From NCBI GenBank assembly GCA_963922205.1, contig CAWUHX010000403.1, positions 124,001-188,000 of the forward strand: DNA of 64,000 nucleotides, written 5' to 3'. The stretch is from Romanomermis culicivorax. Its lineage: Eukaryota; Nematoda; Enoplea; Mermithida; Mermithidae. The notes under the pieces were generated by a model, which saw only the letters and a list, made by a program, of their open reading frames with translations, searched no databases and was not told the DNA's origin. The translations under genes were made by a program, and so were the position numbers. Shown here piece after piece: positions 45,466 through 57,125 of the stretch. The first letter of the stretch is position 1; the number at the start of each line of letters is the position of its first letter.

Positions 45466-46907
45466 CAGGGCTTTTTGTGCACTGAGCACAGTTTTGGAGC
45501 TCATGCACAAATTTTTTAGGACGTTTTGTGCACATGGCAGAAGTCAATTTTCATATCATACGACGGGAGTTCAGTGCAGTTCGCATGCGGTTGTTTTAGC
45601 CGATTCTTTCACAACTTGAAATGTCTTACTCTATTGTTTAGTCTATGATTTTTGATATTTTAATCTATGATCTTCATCTTGATATTTGATCACAATCAAA
45701 ATTAGAAGAAACTAAATTTTTGGTTGCTAGTTTGATTTTTGAGTTGCACTTGAATGCTGTCAATATGATTTTTATATTCCGTTCTTGTATGCAAAATGGT
45801 TTAATTGACTGCACACTAGACCACTTATTCAAGAAATAACTGCTGCCGGAACTCATTCTTCAGCATTGTAACATCAAAATCCATGAAAAAATTTCGTACT
45901 TTGCCCTAGAACTTTTTTATCGTTCTTGCTGTTTCTTCTGAATTTAATAAAAAAAGAGTATAAAACTCAAAAAAATTTCCGGCGCTTCACCGAATGAAGG
46001 ATAAATTAAATGCAGTCCATAGTTTTTTTACTTTGAGATGTCGCCGGTGAAATTTCTAGGCGATTTAGGATTTTTGCCCTCAGTTTTGGTTCCAGCGAAA
46101 TCGGTCATTTTAAAGCTGCAGATGTCATAACGGTTTCCAGTCTCACAGCCTCTCACTCAATGTCAGCGACAGTGATTCAGCATCACATGAATTCATGTTA
46201 TGAAAGTGCTGATTTTTTTCTCACAGTGTAGATTAGGCTTGGAGGAGGATAAAGTTTTTGTTCTATTCACCATAAAACATTTCATTTTGCAGATTGCCAC
46301 AGTAACTTATCTTTCTGAACTTTTTAAAGCATTCTGATAATCATTCTGCTGAGCATTTATCTCAAAAATTAGATTTAAATTTTGTGTTAATAAATCATAA
46401 TTTCTAGAAATTTATCATTCGAAAAATTTTAAAACCATTAATTTGTTCGTTACCTTTCATAAATTTGGCCGAAAAGCTATGAGTCAGAAGCGTAGAAATT
46501 TTCCAAAAATACTTCCATGAAGCTTTTGAATTGAATTTACGTTACGAAAGGAACAAACGCTTCAAAAAGTTTAGAAAGTTTACGTGTTGATCTTTCTCAT
46601 ATAATCTATGAAAGAAAAAAATGCGGATCTCCAATAAATATAAAGATTATAATATTCAAGATTGCCAATTAAACCTGAAATAATACGTTTAAGATGATGA
46701 AAACTATTAAAGATTAAATGGTAAATGAAGGTAGACACGCTAAAAGCCGCGCCTGAGCTTGGTAATAAATTTTTTTTCGCCGGAAAATTTTGAGATTTGG
46801 ACCTCATAAAATGCAACAGAATGCATCTTTTCAATATGAACCCAAATTTTTCTCCCACATTTGTGGAAATACCTTAAAAATTTTTTTCACATTATTTTTT
46901 TGCACAT
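45466..46907. mobile_element. Shared-body element, GTGCACTGAGCAC word
   Basis: It begins CAGGGCTTTTTGTGCACTGAGCAC and its right side has CCACATTTGTGG and TTTTTTTGCACA. The body (46340-46810: CATAAATTTGGCCGAAAAGC, AAAGCCGCGCCTGAGCT) matches the four other shared-body elements, although the terminal word differs. The right limit is approximate and no duplication was found. Confidence 0.65.
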
Positions 46908-47089
46908 TAATCAAATCAAATCAAATCATATCATTTTATTTATCGCTTCCAGCGAAAAGTAAATAATAATAATAATAGAAATACAGTAAAAGAAATAGAA
47001 AAAAAATTGTTAATAAAAAATGCAAAACAAATCAATAAATGAACGTGACTGGAATAATATAAAAGATTATAAATGAATTGAAATCCGGG

Positions 47090-47165
47090 CGAAGCGCCGG
47101 AGAATTCTCACTTTTTTCCATTTTAGAACGCATAAAAATGCATCTCCGGACAGAAAACACTATAG
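47090..47165. repeat. Hairpin-bearing repeat fragment
   Basis: GGGCGAAGCGCCGGAGAATTC followed by AACGCATAAAAATGCATCTCC. This is part of the shared family that carries the CGGCG-hairpin next to a CACCAAAATGCATC segment. Confidence 0.5.
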
Positions 47166-47327
47166 CCTAATCAAAAGAATAGTCGGGCGCGGGCCTCAAG
47201 TTGCACTGTGTAACTTGGCAGAAAAAATTTGGTTGCACTGTGCAACAAGACAAAAAAATTTGATTGCACACAGTTTTTTGTGCCAAGTTGCACAGTGCAA
47301 CTTGAGGCCTGACTGCTCTTTTGATTA
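47166..47327. mobile_element. Small fold-back MITE, GTTGCACTGTGCAAC word
   Basis: The ends CCTAATCAAAAG / CTTTTGATTAGG and about 50-bp inverted arms are visible. Repeats of AGTTGCACTGTGCAACTTGG fill it. TATAG lies on both sides, a possible short target duplication. Confidence 0.8.
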
Positions 47328-47329
47328 GG

Positions 47330-50260
47330 TTATAGTTTCCTGTCCGTAGATACAATTTTATCAGGGTTGGTGGGCATTGGGTTTCTGGTTTTTTTTAAAT
47401 TCATTTTTTCCATCTTGTTCACAAGAATACCAATTTGTTCCTGATTTAACAATAAATTAAGAGTTGAGCCAACTGTAGTAACTGCAATGCAGTCTCTTCT
47501 GAGACTGACATGACAGCAGATTTGAGATGAGATTACACAAAACAACAAACAAATCAAACGCTCTATAAATTTCCAATTCAGGAAACTTTTAGCGCTATTC
47601 GATTCGTATGACTGCTCTGTTAAGTTAGTCTAATCCTAAACCTAAAGATTCCATTGCAAAAAATTGCTTTGAGAGTACACGGTTTTCAAGACTCATATTG
47701 ATAAACAGACGAAATTAATTTTGTCATGTTAGTATGTCTTCACACGGGTCAAAAATCGATGGAAAAAAATTTTGAGTTTACAGTTTTGTTGATTTTGTTG
47801 CCTTTGTAAATCTTGATTTGAGATCAAAAGTTGCTTTTGCTTAGCAAATTGTTGTTGTTGTTGTTGTGATGTTTACTCGTCGAAAAAAAAGAAAGCATAT
47901 ACACAAATCTAGAGAGTATTATGGTGAAAACACTAAAAACATTTTTAAGACCGAACAAAAGTAAAAAGAAAATATGCAAAGATAGCGATAAAAAATATCC
48001 AGAAATTGGACAGGGTTGAAAAACGGAACTAAAACAAAAGGAAAGTTTCAACGTGATGCAAGTTCGAAATGGACAAACTACAGGAAAGACAAGTTAGATT
48101 AATCTAGGAAACGCAGGTTACGAAGTGTAACGAACTAACGCTTGTGTTGCCATATTCTCGTCTGCTGTATATTGACACGATTCATATACAGCCGGATCAG
48201 CTATCAATAAAATCAAGTCAATACAATTTTTCACAACAAACATTAAGCTATAAATCTTATCATGTGCGTTAATTCTCGAGTAGTCTATTTTTAGCATATT
48301 CTTTTGATAAAACACCAGATGTTGTCAATAATGCTTCGTGGGAAAGTAGCACAACTCAGTACAAAAGGAAAAACCCATGATATCCTATATGTGTGATATG
48401 ATATGTGTGTGCAAATTGGTAGAACACGTGAAGACTTGCTCCTATAAAAATTCTGATATCATATTCGTAACCAGCGACATCGATTCAGCCACGAAACTAT
48501 TCAAATTTATACAGAAAGACGATTTTAATTGTTACGATGTGTAATTTGTGTATTTTTGTTTTAAAATTAGGTAAAAAGATCTGAAAATGTTTTGCTTTAT
48601 GAGGAATAAAACTTTAGTGATGTTGCATTTGAATTATTTCTACTTAGTTCCGATCCACCATCGTGAAATTTTAAAAAAACCTGATAAAACCCAAAAAACC
48701 CAAATTCGACATTTTGAAAATGGGTTTTTCCCCAACCCGTCCCAAAATAGAAAAAGTAAACATTTTCCGGCGCTTCGCACCGGGTTTCAATTCATTTATA
48801 ATTTTTTGTATCATTCTAGTGCGCGGTTAAAAAATGCGGTTCTAGTTAGTGCTTATAGGTTCTAATTTTTTACATATTATGGATAAATGTTTGATCCTGT
48901 ATTGTTTTACGACGAATTTGATGAAAATTAACATTTTCTCAGTTGTTTTCCAAAAATCTTTTTGTGATCTTCATAAAAATTTTGACTTTCATGTAATTCA
49001 AACATTTTGAGTGTAAGACAACGCTGGAAATTCTTGCCGGTTGAAAGATCCAAATTCTTACTCGTTTGCCTAGTTTTTGAATTTTAGTTTGTCCGACCGA
49101 AAATTCATTAGATTTACTGAGAAATCAAACCTTCTGTCTGGGAAATAAACGCTGGAAAAATTTATTTTCCAGCGTTCTAGAATATTGAAATTCAGAAAGA
49201 AAGGAACAAATTACTCTAATCTAGCCATATTGATCTTTTCATTTTCCCACCAAAACTCAGAAAGTTGGCTTTTAAAAGCGTTAAGCCAACGCGCATCGAA
49301 TGAAATACAAGAAGCTAGTTTAGGATGGTTTTTCCGATAAAATCAAGCAAATTTATTGATTATAGAGTAAGTAACCAAAAATTCATCTGCGCAACCAAAA
49401 ATTTTCCCCAAGTTGCGCATTGCAACCTGGCGTGTGCAAAAAAAACCTGGTTGCACAGGTAGAAATTTGGTTGCTGTGTGCAAAAAAACCTGCCATGTTT
49501 GGCACAGTCGATCCTAATTCTTTATTGAAAATTGCAACTTGCGTTGCGCGCAGTTTTTTTTGCTAAAAACTTTTTGCCCCATTTGAGGAAAAACCCCAAA
49601 AATTTTTTCCTCACCAGGAAAAATCAATTTTTTTAGTTTCCTTGCTTAAAAATCGCCCAAAACTATTTATGGTGTGTTTTTTGAACGTTTCTCAATAACT
49701 AGCATCTTATTCCACCGAAAAACCGACCTTTTTTTGCAAAAAGTCTCGAGCTATGACCTGTTTGTAAATAAATATGCAAGTGAGTCTACATGAGCCAAAC
49801 AAGTGAATAATTCAACGGCATAATCTTTATTTCTTATATTTCTTCGACGACATGAAACAACCTAATTTTGACATAACAAGTAAATCAAACAGTAAACTCT
49901 GGTAGAAAGATAACAATGAAGAATAAAATTTTAGAACTGGTTCTGAACACAGTTGACAATCTGACATACAGGTATAAACTTGACCACAGCACTTTTTTCT
50001 GCAAAGCCCAGATTCCAATGTGCAACCTGGGCAAAAATTTTGGTTACACTGATAAACTTTGGTTGTTCACTTCAAAATCATTGAATTGGCTTATGTTTAT
50101 CGGAAAAACCCCCTAACTTCTTCTATTTCATGCGATTCGCGTCGGTTTTAGGCTTATAAATCCAGATTTTCTGTGCTTTGGAAAGAAAATGAAAAGATTG
50201 ATATGTGGTATGAGTGACTTGTTCGACGCCTAGCGCCAAAAATTTTTCTGGGATTTTCAT
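47330..50260. other. Intergenic AT-rich sequence, repeat fragments only
   Basis: It holds a (GTT)n run near 47848, a purine-rich stretch at 47880-48050, a hairpin fragment CCGGCGCTTCGCACCGG near 48768 and another GTTGCAC-word fragment at 49400-49520. A minus-strand frame at 48118-48315 is open (with NMATQALVRYTS), but nothing identifies it. No real gene is supported. Confidence 0.45.
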
Positions 50261-50267
50261 ATTATAT

Positions 50268-50493
50268 CATATCTGTACCTGGGTGCGTTGGGAAGGAACC
50301 CCCCCCCCCCCCAACTTGGCCAACCATATACCCAACCCACCCCCCCCCTCCTAGTTTGGAAAAAATTAAAAAAATTTGCGAAAAAGTGTATGTTTTTTGG
50401 CCTTTTTGGGAAAAATTTTGACTTTTTTCGATCCCTCCCCCCAAATTCCGGATTTACCCCCCCCCCCAACTGGTCGGAGGTCTTACAGGTATG
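50268..50493. mobile_element. Poly-G/C MITE, CATACCTGTA family, copy 3
   Basis: The right end AACTGGTCGGAGGTCTTACAGGTATG and the interior (TTTTTTGGCCTTTTTGGGAAA) match the family. The left end is altered (CATATCTGTACCTGG). The right flank is a (TA)n run, and no target duplication can be read. Confidence 0.82.
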
Positions 50494-50827
50494 ATAGGTA
50501 TATATATATATATATATATTTAACAACAGTGTAAAGACTAGAGAAAATAAAGTCGAAAATGGTGTAAATTTTCGGTCGAAACATTGTACCATCACCAACG
50601 ATATCGATTTTTCTATTTGAATCAATCAAACACGAAAAGTGAGAATTTCAGTTTATCCGAATCTGACTGAATGAACAGAGAATATTCAGAATTTGTTTTC
50701 ATCCATCAGTCATTGACAGCCTATAAAGTTTGCTGCAACGATACTAATACACTATTCGAAGAGAAATCGTTCGCGTACGGGTCAAATATACGGATAGAAA
50801 ATATTATATTCGTTGACAAAGCGCGGA

Positions 50828-50940
50828 GCCAGCGTTTTTTTTTGTGCACGGACATTTGTGCCAATTGGCACAAAGGGCCAAAAAAATTTGTGCCAATGGC
50901 ACAAAAAACTTTTTCCAGCCTACCATACTGAAAACTTTTA
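50828..50940. repeat. Element end with TTGTGCCAATTGGCACAAA word
   Basis: CAGCGTTTTTTTTTGTGCACGG is followed by two GTGCCAATTGGCACAAA words. Counterparts in inverse orientation occur at 52398-52470 and 54240-54335 (GCACAAAAAACACTG). These are likely the ends of one or two nested elements spanning up to 54335; target duplications were not found. Confidence 0.6.
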
Positions 50941-51179
50941 AAAAGCTCTATGCCAAAAGTTGGATAAAAACATAACTAAAGGTTACTTTGGCCGCACTAA
51001 TTTGCATAAAAAATCGTGCCAACTCTATTCTATCTTAAGCACGTTCAGATATTTTTATACAATTTTCCAGGCATTTTATATTTTTCTTTTATTTTCGGCT
51101 ACGGATTTCTTCTTAACACCGATGTAAATAAATTAAGGATGTCCATAATGATTTTTCCAGAAAAAAAGTAGAACGGAAG

Positions 51180-52090
51180 TCACGCACCGTTTTTTTCCTC
51201 AAATGGGGTCTTTTGAGGAAAAAAATTTCGAAATGAGGAAAAAAAATTTGGGTATGGTTCTCATTGTGGAAAAATTTTTGGGGAATTCAAAACCGAAAAG
51301 ATGCGTTTTGGTAGACTCAAAAGCATACCTGTACTTCGGCGGGGGGGTTGGGGGGGGACCCCCCCCAACTCGGCCAACCCTATACCCAAAATCATTTCCC
51401 CCCCCCCCAGTTTGGAAAAAATTGAAAAAATTTTCAAAAAAGTGTATGTTTTTTGGCCTTTTTTGGGAAAAATTTCGACTTTTTCCTATCCCCCCCCCAA
51501 AATTTCGGATTTACCCCCCCCCCAACTGGTCGGAGGTCTTACAGGTATGCTTAAAAGGGTCAAAATCTCAAAATTTTCCGGCGCTTCGCGCCGGTCACAG
51601 GTACAATCTTGACTATTTCCTATCAGGCGCGGCCATTAGCATATCTACTTCGACTTACTAATTAATGCTCAACAGTTTCTATCAATCAAGTTAGCTCGTT
51701 TAATTTTCTAATCGTTAACAGTCAATTATGTCGCCCAAAATTGAGATTTTCCATCAATTTTTCCTCTCGATGTTTGGAATTTTTTAAACGTCTGCAACCT
51801 GAACTTTTGCGTTTATTGAAGATGGAAATTGAAGACATCATTCTAGACTGCGATTTTAGAACTTCTGTTTATGAATATCTGTTGGAGAGATTTATTTTCC
51901 AGCGTTTTAGAATATAAAAACTGAAAAATTTTTCCGGCGCTAGGCGCCGGAATCGGAAACAAATTATACTTCATCAGTCGGATTTTAATTTATTTCCCAA
52001 CGTTGTGAAGGTTCAATTTCCAGCGTTTTAGAAAATGAAAATCCAAAAATTTTTCAGGCGCTCCGCGCCGGACCAAGAACTGAATAAGAT
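51180..52090. repeat. Repeat body parallel to 17215-18120
   Basis: It starts CCTCAAATGGGGTCTTTTGAGGA and parallels 17215 onward. It carries three hairpins: CCGGCGCTTCGCGCCGG (51578), CCGGCGCTAGGCGCCGG (51934) and GGCGCTCCGCGCCGG (about 52056). At about 51787 it has the empty site for the MITE 17643-18085. The MITE 51324-51549 is inserted in it. Confidence 0.72.
51324..51549. mobile_element. Poly-G/C MITE, CATACCTGTA family, copy 4
   Basis: The 226-bp element has ends CATACCTGTA / TACAGGTATG and flanks CTCAAAAG (51316-51323) and CTTAAAAG (51550-51557), an 8-bp duplication with one transition. The uninterrupted counterpart of the target is at about 17385. Confidence 0.9.
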
Positions 52091-52573
52091 TAGATGATTC
52101 CAATGAGAGCCATAGAAATGTTAATAGCGGATAAATTCCTGAGAACTCTATCGTTATTCGTTAACATGCTTCACCCGCTCCTGTAGAACACCAATATATT
52201 CTTCATGAGCTCATTTTGGCTAATATAACTAGAATTTTCTCGATTTTTTTTCTCATTTTTGCAGGTTTCTGACTCCAAATACAACAAAATGCTTGGGTAT
52301 GCTCCTAAAATGCATAAAAAAGCATCCGTAGCCACCATATAAACGTTTTTAAAAATGAGGAAATAAATTTTGGGTCCGGTTCTCATGTGGAAAAAAGGGT
52401 AAATTACGGATGGCAGTGGCCGCCGCAAATTTTTTTGTGCCAAAACCATATTTTGGCACAAAAAAAAACTGATTAGGGACGCGCTTTATTGTCGAAAGTC
52501 AACGAATTTGGAAATCTAATTTGAGTTTATTTTTCCTTTAAAATTTTCCTTAGGCTTAGGCTTAGGGTACAGC

Positions 52574-54191
52574 CAGGGCTGGCAAACATAGGTTTTTTTC
52601 AACCTAGGTTTTTTAGGTTTTTTTAAAAAACCTAGGTTGGTCTGATTTTTTAGGTTTTTAAGGTTTTTTGGAAATTCTGTAAAAAAATGCATATTTCCTA
52701 ATGTTTAGCATACTAGAGGTATAGGAAAGCACAGATAAAGCATTTTATGTTACCCGTGGAAAATATTTCTATTTACTTCATGGTTTGAACTATCTGCCTA
52801 TACAGTATCGATGTACTATGCATAAACACTGGAAAATACGTAGGTGATAGTATGTACCTTGCCTTATTTTTTATTATAAGTACCTATGCAACTGTCCCAT
52901 TTTCTATTATAATAAGTCAACTACCTATATCAATTATTGCCCTTGCATATATCTGATTTCAGGCAGTTACTATTTTTGCTTTTTGCCCTTAAACATGCAA
53001 AATCCCGATGACGAAAATATTATCTGTATTGATTCGGAAAGTGATACACCGACGGCGGTGGCCATTACTGACGCCGACCATTCTATTTCAAGTAACGTTG
53101 GACGGTCAAAATCTGACTTGTGGACGTGGTTTACTGATTAGGAAAATCCACAAAAGCTGAAATCTGCAAAATGCAAGCACTGCAAAAATATGGTCAACCA
53201 TCACAAGAAATCTGAGTACGCCCGAAATAAATCATTTGATAAAATGTACAAAATTTATTCGGTTGGTAAATGGACTGGACGAGAGCAACAGACCGGATTG
53301 GTATCCTAGTGCCAAGCGTGTAAAGGCAGCTATGCCCAGTCAAGTTTCTACTTCAGGTCAGCTTGAAATAAACATACGACTTGCTTGATTATATAAATTT
53401 AAATTAAATTTATTATATTCTGTGCACTGTTTTCTTTTTCTGTACTCGGTTCATTTGCATTTTGTAAAAAATGGCCAAAAGGTATAAAGATAATATAGGT
53501 ACTTATGTATAGCACGTAAGAGCCAAAACTTTGTCTTTGTACTGGTCCAAAAATCTTTGTAAAGTACAAAATAAAAAAACGGTGATTCTGTGACATTTAA
53601 GAGTCGTCGCAAATTGTTCAACGTCCAAGTTCGCAAATATCATCTTCTTCATCGACAAAAGGCAGCAGGGCCACCATTGAAAGTTTTCTAGTCCCAGAAG
53701 TCACGCAGTCAGAAAAGAAAAAAGTTGACAAAAATCTCGCGATGTTTTTCTACAAAACTGGCACCTCATTTATTCGAATCGGAGACGAGAATTTGAAGAA
53801 GAACTGATGGCGAAAACGTCGAAGAGATTGATTGGTATAATGCTGCAGACTGAAATATGTGATAAAAGCTAAATAAATGTTGGTCATTTGATTTTGTGAG
53901 TTGTGTGTCGTGCCAAGTTGTTACGTTATGTTGTTGTGTTGTGCACTTGATTTTGAGTTTATAAATTTTCTTCATTTGACTCATTATTTTGATATGAAAA
54001 GGTGTGCTAGCCTTTTATCATTAATTTTACAGAATTCAAATGGCTTAAAGTAGTCTTGTAAGCGATTGTAGGGCAATACAAAATATAAAACCTAGAAAAA
54101 ACCTAAAAAACCTTAAAAACCTAAAAAAACCTAGTAAAAAACCTAAAATCTAAATTTGAAATTTTTTTAGGTTAGGTTTTTTCCAGCCTTG
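52574..54191 (+). mobile_element. hAT element with decayed transposase, CCTAGGTTTTTTAGG words
   Basis: The ends CAGGGCTGG / CCAGCCTTG have one mismatch and are of hAT type. Both ends are packed with AACCTAGGTTTTTTAGGTTT words (52590-52670 and 54085-54175). The plus strand has a broken hAT transposase (52995-53810). No matching 8-bp duplication was found (GGTACAGC versus CCCCTAAA). Confidence 0.75.
52995..53810 (+). pseudogene. hAT transposase N-terminal part, pseudogene
   Basis: The ATG at 52995-52997 opens an acidic leader, then SDLWTWFTD, then a TAG stop at codon 49 (53139-53141). Beyond it lie CKHCKNMVNHHKKSEYARN and, after a one-base frame change, HLIKC. Together these are a BED-type zinc finger (Trp/Phe anchor, Cys-Cys, His-Cys), the DNA-binding module of hAT transposases. 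A second block near 53650-53800 (EKKKVDKNLAMFFYKTGTSF) matches the family's region after the finger. The catalytic RNase H-like core and dimerisation domain are missing. Confidence 0.75.
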
Positions 54192-54199
54192 CCCCTAAA

Positions 54200-55655
54200 A
54201 CGTCTAAAAATTATGGAAATTTGATGTTTGACCAGCAAAAATTTTGTGCCAATAGGCACAAACGCTCAAAATTTGTTGTGCCATTGCAAATTTTTTTGTG
54301 CCAAAAATGATGTTTTAGCACAAAAAACACTGGTCATACGTGCGTTTAGCGGATGAAGGCAGCGTGCCGATTATAACCTCAATTTCTCAGCGACTATGAA
54401 AGCTCATAAAATGAAACATACAGAATTAAACACAGCAGAGAATGACGAGCGAAACAGTATCAAATATTCTCTGTTTTTAAGGAATTCCGATTTCCGCGAC
54501 GCAGCAAGCAAAGACAAGCGAAAATTCCGCGTTTTTTCAAACGCAACTTTAAGGAAGGAAATTATGGAGTACAGTAAATCAATTTCGGACGTCATTCGAT
54601 CAAAAGTGCTATGTTTTGCATGTAAATAAAGTGTGATACTTTCAAACCTCGATAACTTCGTCAAAAACGAATATTGCGAGTCACGGATAGTACTAAATGG
54701 GAGGCAAGAAAATCTAGAAAAGTGCTATAGAGAGTTTTTTTGCATTTCGGACATACATACCGAGAAATTCTCAATGATTGCAAAAAAATGTTCAATTTTG
54801 ATCGTTCTTCTATGTTTACTGAATACGAAACGTTCGAATTGAAAAATGGCTTCTATAACGTTGTAGGACAATCAAAAGATACCATTCTGAACTAAATATG
54901 CAATGCAGTGTATTTTGATCGAAAAGTTATCGAAGTTTTTGAACACCTAACTTACCAGACAATGTTTTGTTTTCAAGAGTCAAAACGTATTTCTGGTTAA
55001 TTTGAACACTTCACGATACTTTGAAATATTTCTAAAAGGAAGTTATCATTGTTGGTATAATTTGCTTTTGTGTTTTCTTGATCATGGCTTTCCGAAAACT
55101 GCCAAGCGGATCTCATAAAAATGTACTTTGTATCTAATATTCGAGAAACCGTGTCAGCAATATGCTATGCAAAAGTTATAAAGCAAGCATTTTTGATTAT
55201 CAGGGTTGCTGAGAGGCATTTCAAAACCATTTACGAGGCATGTCGGCAATTAGTTCCGTCATGACAAGTCATCTGAGGTTGTACGAATAAGAGCTTTTTG
55301 AAAAATCAAAAATAACTCATTGACTTTCATCGTCAACAGATGATTATGCTGCCCAATACCACAGTTATTCTAAGAAAAACAGCTGCTTTTTAAACTGAAT
55401 TGTACTGTAGTCTGGTTTAGGAACAACAGTATTGTGGAAAATAGCGATGGAGAAATGATTATCGTGCATGATCCTACAAAAATATTAATGACCTAATAAA
55501 TTTCAGATTCAGATGATCACTACCTGAGCAAACATTGGAGAACACAGAAAAGTTGATCTACTCTCATAGTTTGAAATTTTCTTTTTATGCTACCCAGACT
55601 CTTTTTTCTTTTTTTCATTTTCAGGAATGGCCAGTCCATCTGAGTAGTAAGGCCC
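54200..55655. other. No gene recognised
   Basis: After the GTGCC-word end at 54240-54335 the sequence is AT-rich. A plus-strand frame from about 54411 to 54629 (with NSDFRDAASKDKRKFRVFSN) is open but matches no family I know. Confidence 0.4.
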
Positions 55656-55659
55656 GCCC

Positions 55660-55850
55660 GTATAGGTCCTATGGTTAAGGATACCCCTATCTTTTGTGTA
55701 CGACCTATAATTTGTCATTTTTGGCCGATTTATAGGTCATATGGTAAGCATATACAGTCGACTTTTGGCCCATTTACAGGTCGTACAGTAAACATATATG
55801 ATCAATTTCTTCGTCGATTTATAGGTCGTACGGTAAAGGATACAGGTTCT
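55660..55850. repeat. Tandem repeat, about 58-bp units
   Basis: About 3.5 units of GATTTATAGGTCGTACGGTAAAC with TATA and GTCGACTTTTGG spacers. Coding role unlikely; the longest frame is only repeats. Confidence 0.7.
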
Positions 55851-55989
55851 AGAGTTACCATAATAGTGGAATTACGGTAATTTTTTGATTATGGTAATAG
55901 TGGAGTCAGGGTAATAGGTGTGTTACTGTAGATGGAAAAGGAAAATCGATGATGAACGGAATTAGGAAAAAGGAAAACTAAAATGAACA

Positions 55990-56900
55990 AAAAATGGAAA
56001 AGAAATAAAAAGAGATTGTGTGTAAAAACGGCTTCCCCCGTGGGCAGAGGAAGCCTTTCAAAGATTTGCGCCCCCGGACCCCCTTTGACAAAAGGGCGCC
56101 ACCTGCAGGTGTAAATATGTTCGGAGGTCCCATTCCTGAACAATCGTTCAAGTCAATAAATGTCAGAATGGTCAAATTGGTCAGTAATGGTCTGTTTAAT
56201 GAGTAAAATCTCCAGAGAGTCAATATGTGATGAAACATTATCCTTATGGGTGCATGCGTATAAAGTTTGATTGTCTGCCAAAAATGACCAAAAAGGATTT
56301 TTATAAAAAATGACCAGAGCGAGCTGGCCATAAAAAGCATGTAGACAAATAAGGTCTTTTATAGAAAAATGACCAGAACAAGCTGGTTGTAAAAAGCGTG
56401 TAGAAAATTTGGAGAGTTGAGAAATCTTTACATATCAAAAAGAAAAAATTTTAAAATCGATGCAGCATTCTAGTTTATTATAAAACTTTTGAAGCACTGT
56501 ATTATTTTTGTTTATCGCAAAAATACTGTAGTCTAAATACAAAAATAATAATGATAATGTGAACAAAAAAAAATGGAAAAACAAAAAATAAAGCATTTAT
56601 AAAAATGACTCCCTCCACCCATGGAGAAAGTCTTTAAAAAAAAAGCGCCCTCAGGCTCCAATATAAGAGGTGCACCATCTGCAGGTTAACAGATTAGCTG
56701 GAAGCCCTGCATACTGAAGGATTGTCCAAATTGGAATGGTCTTTTAGATCAGAATGCTCAATTCCACATATAAAAACTCTAAGAGTCTATAAAACTTGAA
56801 ACATTATTCCTACGGGTTTATACTTATAAGGTCGTAAATGACCAAGTTCTTTTATAGAAAAATGACCCAAGTGAGTCGGACATAAAGCGCTTGTAGAAAA
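55990..56900. repeat. Two diverged direct copies of a roughly 400-bp repeat
   Basis: 55990-56440 and 56560-56900 share AAAAACGGCTTCCCCC-like openings, a GCGCCCCCGGACCCC / GCGCCCTCAGGCTCC block, ACCTGCAGGT, a CTGAAGGATTGTC-like block and ACCAGAGCGAGCTGGCCATAAA. No frame is conserved between the copies. Confidence 0.65.
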
Positions 56901-56969
56901 GTGAGCACTTGAGATGCAAAAATATTTTAGATGTAAGATATAGGTAAGAGATACCACAAAAATATTCCA

Positions 56970-57125
56970 AGAAAAGAAAAGAAAAGAAAAGAAAAGAAAA
57001 GAAAAGAAAAGAAAAGAAAAGAAAAGAAAAGAAAAGAAAAGAAAAGAAAAGAAAAGAAAAGAAAAGAAAAGAAAAGAAAAGAAAAGAAAAGAAAAGAAAA
57101 GAAAAGAAAAGAAAAGAAAAGAAAG
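56970..57125. repeat. (AAAAG)n microsatellite
   Basis: About 31 almost perfect AAAAG units on the plus strand. Predicted proteins of repeated SFLFF on the minus strand are artefacts. Confidence 0.95.

Noticed and set aside
50257..51661. Frames rich in Pro and Gly near poly-C/G runs
   Set aside because: Products of the homopolymers in the CATACCTGTA-family MITEs.
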